The notes beneath the pieces are model-generated. The model saw nothing but the letters and a program-made list of their open reading frames with translations, made no database searches and was not told the origin of the DNA. From an uncultured Collinsella sp. (GTDB lineage: Bacteria > Actinomycetota > Coriobacteriia > Coriobacteriales > Coriobacteriaceae), in assembly GCA_902468045.1 (NCBI GenBank), contig CABQXG010000089.1, positions 1 to 6,199 on the forward strand: a stretch of 6,199 nt of DNA, read 5' to 3'. Of the stretch, positions 1 to 4,607 are shown piece by piece. The position numbers and the translations under genes were made by a program. The number at the start of each line of letters is the position of its first letter. The stretch's first letter is position 1.

Positions 1-1
1 C

Positions 2-1108
2 TCGCGTGCCGTCTCTGGCGTCGGGATCCTCGATTATGAACTTATACCCGGCCTCAAGAACAAGTACCAGCGCGCCAACTTCAGCTCAGACGAAATCGTC
101 CTCAGCACCTTCCTCTATGCGAAGGACGACCCATACCTCATCACTGAAGCCGTGAAATACCTCGTCGCCAAGGGAACGAGCGGTCTTATCATCAAAAACG
201 TCCTGCACATCCCGATTCCCGACCAAGCCATCCGCTACGCCAACGCGCGGCACTACCCGGTCTTTCTCACGACCGACGACTCACTGTTCTTTGACAGCGT
301 CATCTATGAGGTCAAACGGCATATCGAGCAGCTCGCGTCCATCGACTTCGCACAGCGCGAGATCGATGCCCTGAGGACAGACGTATCGCCCGAGTCCATC
401 TGCCGACGCATCCGAGGCCTCAACCCGTCATTTCTGGACGAAGCGGTCGCCCTGTTCGCATCGTTTGCAGAGCCCCTCGACCCGCGTACGTTTTTGCAAA
501 TCGAACGTCTCTGTGCAAAATCGACCCTCGCCGGATGCCACAACATGCTGGCACCCTATGACGGAGGTTTGCTATTCGTAGCGACAAGTGACTCGGAGCA
601 GACGCTCGATGTGGAGGGAATCGTGCAGGCGCTCACGGAGCTCATCGAGGCTAGCAGTATCGATGGCGGAGCGGAAGGGCTCGGCATCAGCGATATTCTG
701 TTTGGGGACGAGGCGGTGGCGCTGGCGATCTCGCAGGCGATTTACGCACAGCGCCTATCTTGTCAACGAGCCGAGGGTCCCGTCCGCTATACGCAGCTCG
801 GCATCCTGAGAACCGTGATGCCTTTTGCGGAAACTCCGGAGATGCGATCATTCTCGGAGGCGATTCTCTCGCCGATACGCGAGCACGACAGTGAGCATGG
901 CAGCGAGCTGGAATCCACGCTCGCCGCATTCATTGAGAACGACCGACGTATCGAGCGAACCGCCAAGCAGACCAGCCAGCACCCGAACACGATTCGATAT
1001 CGCCTCGATAAGGTGACAGCCCTCACCGGACTGAGCTACAAATGCGCCTCGGAGATGGAGCAGCTGTCGCTCGCCTACGCCATCGAACGCGCTCGTTCGC
1101 TTCAGTAA
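2..1108 (+). CDS. PucR-family transcriptional regulator, 5' end outside the window
   Basis: This is a DNA-binding regulator of the PucR (purine catabolism regulator-like) family. The frame is open from base 2, with 50 codons before the first plausible internal start (GTG at 152). That leading stretch is conserved family sequence, so the true start lies before the window; 368 residues are visible. Residues about 8-105 match the N-terminal PucR domain: LSTFLYAKDDP, then a helix leading to GTSGLIIK, then IPIPDQAIRYANARHYPVF. Residues about 302-360 are the C-terminal PucR helix-turn-helix, with the hallmark HPNTIRYRLDKV at 327-338 followed by LTG. The middle (about 110-295) shows no clear domain; many relatives carry a degenerate GGDEF-like fold there. 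No membrane segment is visible. Family members sense small metabolites or act as local activators, often of nitrogen or amino-acid catabolism, but no target gene lies in view and the ligand cannot be inferred. The gene ends 18 bases from the convergent gene on its right. Confidence 0.88.
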   Translation, partial: SRAVSGVGILDYELIPGLKNKYQRANFSSDEIVLSTFLYAKDDPYLITEAVKYLVAKGTSGLIIKNVLHIPIPDQAIRYANARHYPVFLTTDDSLFFDSVIYEVKRHIEQLASIDFAQREIDALRTDVSPESICRRIRGLNPSFLDEAVALFASFAEPLDPRTFLQIERLCAKSTLAGCHNMLAPYDGGLLFVATSDSEQTLDVEGIVQALTELIEASSIDGGAEGLGISDILFGDEAVALAISQAIYAQRLSCQRAEGPVRYTQLGILRTVMPFAETPEMRSFSEAILSPIREHDSEHGSELESTLAAFIENDRRIERTAKQTSQHPNTIRYRLDKVTALTGLSYKCASEMEQLSLAYAIERARSLQ

Positions 1109-1114
1109 GCCCAC

Positions 1115-1140
1115 CCCGCCTTGAAGTTAGGAGCGGCGGG
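1115..1140. other. Short inverted repeat in the convergent gap; possible weak terminator
   Basis: CCCGCC at 1115-1120 can pair with GGCGGG at 1135-1140 across a 14-base loop. The structure spans the 18-base gap between the regulator and the convergent unknown gene and runs into that gene's last codons. Neither strand has a T-tract after it, so it is not a canonical intrinsic terminator. It may be chance in GC-rich DNA. No better terminator is visible for either gene. Confidence 0.2.
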
Positions 1141-1837
1141 CGCGAAGCTTTTCGTAGCCGTCGGCAAAGAAGGCGACCGTGGCGGCGTCGGCCTCCGCGG
1201 CGTCCGTCTCGGTTGCGGGAACCACGCCGTGCTCGTCGCTCACCAGGAACAGGGCGCCCTTAAGCTGCGCGGGAATGTCTACGCGCGTGACCGGGATGCC
1301 CTTGGTCTGGGCCAACTGCTCAATAAGGGTCGCCGTGCCACACAGGCACTCGTCCGCCGGCGCCACAAAGGCAAGCTCGCCGTTGTTGACGGCGGCGAGC
1401 AGCTCGGGCGCCACGCCGGTTTCGTCGGCCTCGGAGCGGGCCTCGGCGGAACGGGCACGTAGCGCCTTGGCCGACGTATCGGCCAGCGGCTCGTACTCGC
1501 CCACCGTCATGGCGGCATTGCCGTTGATGTCGATCACCAGCATGAGTACGCCGTCGTGCGCAGTGTAATCGCCCTCGGCAAGCGACCACTCAACGTGCTG
1601 TTTGGCCCAGCTGAGCATGTTATGGGTAAGCGGCTCGCCCTGCACCAGGCGCTCGGACAGTGCGCGAATGTGGCGGTTGAGCATGGGCACCTTTTTATTG
1701 GACATGCGCCAACGGCAGACAAGCGCGGGCTTGTCGAGCGTAAACTTCTCGACCGCCTCCTGATTGGCGCAAAAGTCCTCGTACGCACGCTGATCCTCGG
1801 CATTGCCAAACAGCTCGGCATCATCAATCTGGGGCAT
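1127..1837 (-). CDS. Uncharacterised cytosolic protein, 236 aa, downstream of purH
   Basis: I do not recognise this family. The protein is acidic, with no signal peptide or membrane segment, so probably cytosolic. In 236-residue numbering, an N-terminal acidic stretch (MPQIDDAELFG) leads to an aromatic/basic segment (ALVCRWRMSNKKVPMLNRHIRAL, about 38-60), a helical part with KQHVEWSLAEGD near 79-90, a hydrophobic core strand with LMLVIDINGNAAM at 98-110, a charged Ala/Arg/Glu helix at 120-140, and a cysteine-containing turn ECLCGTAT at 163-170. The tail ends KLRARRS. The overall order faintly recalls class IV aminotransferases, but the lysine and the rest of that fold are not evident, so I do not assign it. 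I chose ATG 1835-1837, which has GAAAGG (1845-1850) seven bases upstream and sits in a short leader below a -10-like TATAAG. An in-frame ATG at 1859-1861 would add eight residues (MTNTKGTT) and has an AGAGGA-like site close upstream. The gene follows purH in the same direction, beyond a terminator. Confidence 0.8.
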   Translation of the reverse strand: MPQIDDAELFGNAEDQRAYEDFCANQEAVEKFTLDKPALVCRWRMSNKKVPMLNRHIRALSERLVQGEPLTHNMLSWAKQHVEWSLAEGDYTAHDGVLMLVIDINGNAAMTVGEYEPLADTSAKALRARSAEARSEADETGVAPELLAAVNNGELAFVAPADECLCGTATLIEQLAQTKGIPVTRVDIPAQLKGALFLVSDEHGVVPATETDAAEADAATVAFFADGYEKLRARRS

Positions 1838-1869
1838 GGTTGTACCTTTCGTGTTAGTCATTCCGTCCT

Positions 1870-1875
1870 CTTATA
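1870..1875 (-). promoter_or_regulatory. Candidate -10 box (TATAAG) for the unknown gene
   Basis: On the minus strand TATAAG lies two bases beyond the T-tract of the purH terminator and 33 bases before the preferred ATG. No good -35 is found at 16-18 bases; that position falls inside the terminator stem. If used, transcription would start very close to the upstream ATG at 1861, which favours the ATG at 1837 as the real start. Weak, position-based evidence. Confidence 0.3.
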
Positions 1876-1877
1876 CC

Positions 1878-1913
1878 AAAAAGACGGCCCTCCAAACGGA
1901 GCGACCGTCTTTT
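1878..1913 (-). terminator. Rho-independent terminator of purH
   Basis: On the minus strand, AAAAGACGG (1913-1905) pairs with CCGTCTTTT (1887-1879). An inner CTCC/GGAG pair closes a GTTT loop, and a run of five T (1882-1878) follows the stem. It begins about 30 bases after the purH stop codon. The flanking A and T runs make it look bidirectional, but no plus-strand gene runs into it. It should separate purH from the unknown gene, though read-through could still supply some transcript. Confidence 0.85.
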
Positions 1914-1927
1914 GCAGAGATTATTTT

Positions 1928-1942
1928 GTTTCGGGGCGAAAC
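1928..1942 (-). other. Perfect small hairpin directly after the purH stop codon
   Basis: GTTTCG and CGAAAC form a perfect 6-bp stem with a three-base loop. It starts at the base following the purH stop codon (1943-1945). It is followed by AAAATAA on the minus strand, not a T-tract, so it is not itself an intrinsic terminator. Protection of the purH mRNA 3' end or an effect on ribosome release are guesses. It could also be chance. Confidence 0.5.
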
Positions 1943-3550
1943 TTAGTGCCTAAAGTGGCGGGCGCCGGTAAAGACCATAGCAATATTGTGCTCGTTGCAG
2001 GCCTGGATGCTTTCGTCGTCGCGCTTGGAGCCGCCGGGCTGGATGATGCAGGTCACGCCGTGCGCAGCAAGCACGTCGACATTGTCGCGGAACGGGAAAA
2101 ACGCGTCGCTTGCACAGGCAAAGCCGCCCTTCTCCACGCCCTCGCGCTCGCAGAAGTCCTCGGCGCGCTCGCAGGCAAGCAGCGCAGAGTCAACGCGGTT
2201 AGGCTGACCCGGGCCCATGCCAATGCCGGCCTTGCCCTTGGAAATCAGGATGGCGTTGGACTTAACGCCCTTGCAGACCTTCCAGGCAAACTCGAGCTCG
2301 GCCATCTCGGCGTCGGTGGGCTTGCGGTCGGTGGGGAACGTAAAGGTCGCGGGATCCTCGGTCACGTGGTCGACCTCCTGCACCAGCATGCCGCCGTCGA
2401 CGGAGCGCAGCTCCACCTGGGCGCCGTGGTCCACGCCGCCGGTCGCCAACACGCGCAGGTTGGGGCGCTTGGCCATGCGCTCGAGCGCCTCGGCAGTGTA
2501 GCTCGGGGCGATGATGACCTCGACGAACTGCTTGTTCTGATCGGCAAAGTGCTCAACCAGCTCATAGGGAACCTCGCGGTTGCAGGCGATGATGCCGCCA
2601 AAGGCGCTCTTGGGATCGCAGGCGAAGGCGCGGTCGTAGGCAGCCGTGATGTCCTCGGCAACGGCGGAACCGCAGGGGTTCTGGTGCTTGAGGATTACGC
2701 AGGCCGGCTCGTCGAACTCGCGGACCAGGTTCCAGGCGGCGTCGGCATCCAGATAGTTGTTGTAGCTGAGCGGCTTGCCCTGGATCTGCTCGGAGCCCAC
2801 GAGCGGGAACTGCGAGCTCGCGGTGTTCTCGCAGCCCTCGGCGAAGCGGTAGACCGTAGCCTTCTGCTGAGGATTCTCGCCATAGCGCAGGTCGTCGACC
2901 TTCTCCAGCGAGATCTCGAGCTTGGCAGAGGTGTCCGCCACGTCGCTCGCCTGGGCGGCAAGCCAACGGGAGATAGCCGTGTCGTAGGCGGCGGTGGTCT
3001 GGTAGACCTTCACCTGCAGGCGACGACGGGTGGAAAGCGTGGTGCAGCCACCGGTCTCGTGCATCTCGGCCAGGACGGCATCATAGTCGGCCGGGTCGGA
3101 GATGACGGTAACGCTCGCGGCGTTCTTGGCAGCAGAGCGCAGCATAGAGGGGCCACCGATGTCGATGTGCTCGATAGCGTCCGCGAAGGTGACCTCGGGG
3201 TTGGCAACGGTCTTCTCGAACTCGTACAGGTTGACGACGACCAGGTCGATCAGCTTAATGCCGTGCTCAGCGGCCTCCTGCATGTGCTGCTCGGAATCGC
3301 GGCGGGCCAGCAGCGCGCCATGAACCTTGGGGTGCAGGGTCTTAACGCGGCCGTCCATCATCTCGGGATAGCCCGTGAACTCCTCGATGGGGGTTACGGG
3401 AACGCCCGCGTCCTCGATGGCACGAGCCGTGCCGCCCGTAGAGATGATCTCGACGCCAAAGTCGTCAACCAGCGTCCGTGCGAAATCGACGACGCCCGTC
3501 TTATCGGTAACCGAGATCAACGCGCGTGCGATCTTCACATCAGATCCCAT
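1943..3550 (-). CDS. purH: Bifunctional AICAR formyltransferase / IMP cyclohydrolase
   Basis: PurH catalyses the last two steps of de novo purine synthesis in the cytosol. It formylates AICAR with 10-formyltetrahydrofolate to give FAICAR, then closes the ring to IMP. The protein is complete at 535 residues, close to the family's usual 510-530. Residues about 5-135 are the MGS-like cyclohydrolase domain, with SVTDKTG (13-19), STGGTA (37-42), GRVKTLHPKVHG (67-78) and IDIGGPSMLR (129-138). Residues about 140-480 are the transformylase domain, with RYGENPQQ (222-229), SYNNYLDADAA (262-272), the catalytic Lys-His pair at 288-289 followed by NPCG, SAFGGIIA (315-322) and GPGQPNRVDS (446-455). The C-terminus has QPGGSKRDDE and ends TGARHFRH, as expected. 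The ATG start is supported by a strong AGGAGGA site five bases upstream. The gene stands alone with its own terminator; no other pur gene is in view. It uses no TTA, CTA or TCA codons, which leaves a very long open frame on the opposite strand. Confidence 0.98.
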   Translation of the reverse strand: MGSDVKIARALISVTDKTGVVDFARTLVDDFGVEIISTGGTARAIEDAGVPVTPIEEFTGYPEMMDGRVKTLHPKVHGALLARRDSEQHMQEAAEHGIKLIDLVVVNLYEFEKTVANPEVTFADAIEHIDIGGPSMLRSAAKNAASVTVISDPADYDAVLAEMHETGGCTTLSTRRRLQVKVYQTTAAYDTAISRWLAAQASDVADTSAKLEISLEKVDDLRYGENPQQKATVYRFAEGCENTASSQFPLVGSEQIQGKPLSYNNYLDADAAWNLVREFDEPACVILKHQNPCGSAVAEDITAAYDRAFACDPKSAFGGIIACNREVPYELVEHFADQNKQFVEVIIAPSYTAEALERMAKRPNLRVLATGGVDHGAQVELRSVDGGMLVQEVDHVTEDPATFTFPTDRKPTDAEMAELEFAWKVCKGVKSNAILISKGKAGIGMGPGQPNRVDSALLACERAEDFCEREGVEKGGFACASDAFFPFRDNVDVLAAHGVTCIIQPGGSKRDDESIQACNEHNIAMVFTGARHFRH

Positions 3551-3554
3551 GCAG

Positions 3555-3561
3555 TCCTCCT
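3555..3561 (-). promoter_or_regulatory. Strong ribosome binding site of purH
   Basis: The minus strand reads AGGAGGA followed by a short spacer to the ATG at 3548-3550. It is a near-perfect Shine-Dalgarno sequence and fixes the purH start at MGSDVKIAR. Confidence 0.85.
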
Positions 3562-3648
3562 GTCTGGTACGCCGCCGTGCTCTGTGAGTCGGTGATACGT
3601 CGATCTGCAGCGCTCGCGCAGCGGCATTGAAAATACTGATTTAATGTA

Positions 3649-3666
3649 GCGCATCGAGCGCATCGA
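3649..3666. repeat. Perfect 9-bp tandem repeat upstream of purH
   Basis: GCGCATCGA occurs twice without a gap (3649-3657 and 3658-3666). The second copy runs into the 10-bp palindrome GCATCGATGC (3660-3669). It lies about 100 bases upstream of the purH start, just upstream (in the purH direction) of the AT-rich patch, where an operator or activator site could sit. Function is inferred only from position, and the sequence could be chance. Confidence 0.4.
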
Positions 3667-3761
3667 TGCACCCCGCAACGGGCGCATGTGCAGAAAAAGT
3701 TTGCGAGCGGAGGGGATGGGCATGGCACCGGGCACGGTGAGTTCATGGAACACAGGGGCAC

Positions 3762-3767
3762 CATAAT
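3762..3767 (+). promoter_or_regulatory. Candidate -10 box (CATAAT) for the GNAT gene
   Basis: CATAAT matches the TATAAT consensus at five of six positions and lies 60 bases before the GNAT start. No convincing -35 stands at 16-18 bases; the nearest TTC-containing hexamer gives a 14-base spacer. Low confidence. Confidence 0.3.
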
Positions 3768-3827
3768 TAGATGCCAATGGCGTGGTAGAACTGTGCTCGA
3801 TATGCATCCGCAAAAGAAAGAGGCACC

Positions 3828-4469
3828 ATGGTCTCGCGGGTTCTCTACCGACCGTTTGATACCGAAGACTTCGACGCCATCGCGCTGATTCTGCAGCAGC
3901 TTTGGCATAACAATTCGGATAACGATGAGTACAACCGCCTTGAGGCCGCGTGCGACCTCGCCTATTGCCTTTCGTCGTCGACGTTTTCACAGGTTGCCGT
4001 AATCGACGGTCAGGCGCGTGGCATTTCGCTCGCGCGTGCGGGACAGAGCTCCGGCGCCACTATCAACGAGCATTGGATGGATACCGAACGCGCGCTGCTA
4101 TCGCAGATGCGTGAGCTAGAGCCCGATGCGTGCGCCGAGTATCTCTCGTTTGTGCGCGCAACCATCCGAACCAACAACCGCCTGCTCGAGAGCAGCCCGT
4201 TGCCGCACGACAACGAGGTCACGCTGCTTGCCGTGGATCGCGATGTCCATGGCCTGGGCGTTGGCACGGTTCTGCTCGATGCCGCCGTCTCGCACCTGTC
4301 CTCGCTTGGAGCGACGAGGGCGCACCTGTACACCGACTCCAACTGCTCGTGGAAGTTCTACGAGCTGCACGGCTTTAAGCGCACGGCCACGCACCGCGCC
4401 AACCGCGAAGAGCGCCGTCACGACATGCCGCGCGAAAGCTTCCTCTACGAACTCGATCTAACAGCCTAA
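3828..4469 (+). CDS. GNAT-family N-acetyltransferase
   Basis: A cytosolic acetyltransferase of the GNAT superfamily, which moves an acetyl group from acetyl-CoA to an amine. The 213-residue protein carries the GNAT core in its second half. Strand beta4 and motif A read VTLLAVDRDVHGLGVGTVLL (131-150), with HGLGVG at 141-146 in place of the usual Q/R-x-x-G-x-G pyrophosphate loop; the first position is His. Motif B reads YTDSNCSWKFYELHGFKR (168-185), the typical N-x-x-x-x-x-FY-x-x-x-GF segment. The first 125 residues form a divergent substrate-binding half starting RVLYRPFDTEDFDAI, a common GNAT opening. The start is ATG with AAAGAGG four bases upstream. The substrate cannot be read from the sequence: a free amino acid, antibiotic, polyamine or protein N-terminus are all possible. 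The gene is divergent from purH and convergent with the DUF2207 gene, so probably monocistronic. I see no clear terminator after it. Confidence 0.9.
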   Translation: MVSRVLYRPFDTEDFDAIALILQQLWHNNSDNDEYNRLEAACDLAYCLSSSTFSQVAVIDGQARGISLARAGQSSGATINEHWMDTERALLSQMRELEPDACAEYLSFVRATIRTNNRLLESSPLPHDNEVTLLAVDRDVHGLGVGTVLLDAAVSHLSSLGATRAHLYTDSNCSWKFYELHGFKRTATHRANREERRHDMPRESFLYELDLTA

Positions 4470-4484
4470 ACCCAGCAGCCATAC

Positions 4485-4530
4485 CTAGTCATTTAGGGAT
4501 GTTCCCAGTAATTAGTCGTTGGGGACAGCC
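4485..4530. repeat. Imperfect direct repeat in the convergent gap
   Basis: TAGTCATTTAGGGATG (from 4486) and TAGTCGTTGGGGACAG (from 4513) are related copies 27 bases apart, allowing a one-base gap. Between them GGGA-TGT-TCCC (4496-4506) forms a short perfect inverted repeat. The stretch is less GC-rich than the genes around it and lies between two convergent genes. It has the look of a dispersed intergenic repeat, but only one instance is in view. It might also contribute a weak 3' structure for the GNAT transcript. Confidence 0.4.
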
Positions 4531-4546
4531 TTCGTAGGTAGCGCAT

Positions 4547-4593
4547 AAAAATGGGATGGGTCCGTCGACAGTCGCCGGAGAAGATCCATCCCA
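4547..4593 (-). terminator. Rho-independent terminator of the DUF2207 gene
   Basis: On the minus strand, the arm at 4593-4583 (TGGGATGGATC) pairs with that at 4562-4552 (GACCCATCCCA) over 11 bp including one G-U pair, with a 20-base loop. A run of five T (4551-4547) follows. It begins 15 bases after the stop codon at 4608-4610. On the plus strand the stem is followed by A residues, so it does not serve the GNAT gene. Confidence 0.8.
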
Positions 4594-4607
4594 AAAATCA
4601 GAGCGCG

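Larger units (their letters stand above)
3562..3816. promoter_or_regulatory. Divergent intergenic region between purH and the GNAT gene
   Basis: About 255 bases with no credible gene separate two outward-facing genes, so promoters for both should lie here. An AT-rich patch at about 3625-3648 (TACATTAAATCAGTATTTT on the minus strand) is the likeliest melting region for purH, but I cannot pair a good -35 with it. A second AT-rich patch at 3762-3769 suits the GNAT gene. I see no PurR box of the Bacillus type, no riboswitch fold I recognise, and no tRNA. Short frames here have neither a good start nor a family match. Confidence 0.55.

Noticed and set aside
1556..3595. A 679-codon open frame on the plus strand, antisense to all of purH and part of the next gene.
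   Set aside because: It is exactly in antisense codon register with purH and exists only because purH uses no TTA, CTA or TCA codons, as expected in GC-rich DNA. The translation is low-complexity Leu/Gly/Ala/Val/Arg with no family match, and PurH on the other strand is unmistakable.
3686..3888. Short plus-strand frames upstream of the GNAT gene (a 26-codon frame from ATG 3686 and a 66-codon frame from GTG 3688) as possible leader peptides.
   Set aside because: Neither has a clear ribosome binding site, and the longer one overlaps the GNAT gene out of frame. No run of regulatory codons or attenuator hairpin is visible.
3535..3990. Minus-strand open frames (151 and 122 codons) across the purH/GNAT intergenic region.
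   Set aside because: They overlap the GNAT 5' end and the purH start, are rich in Arg, Ser and Cys without domain structure, and have no ribosome binding site worth the name. The GNAT reading of the plus strand is well supported.
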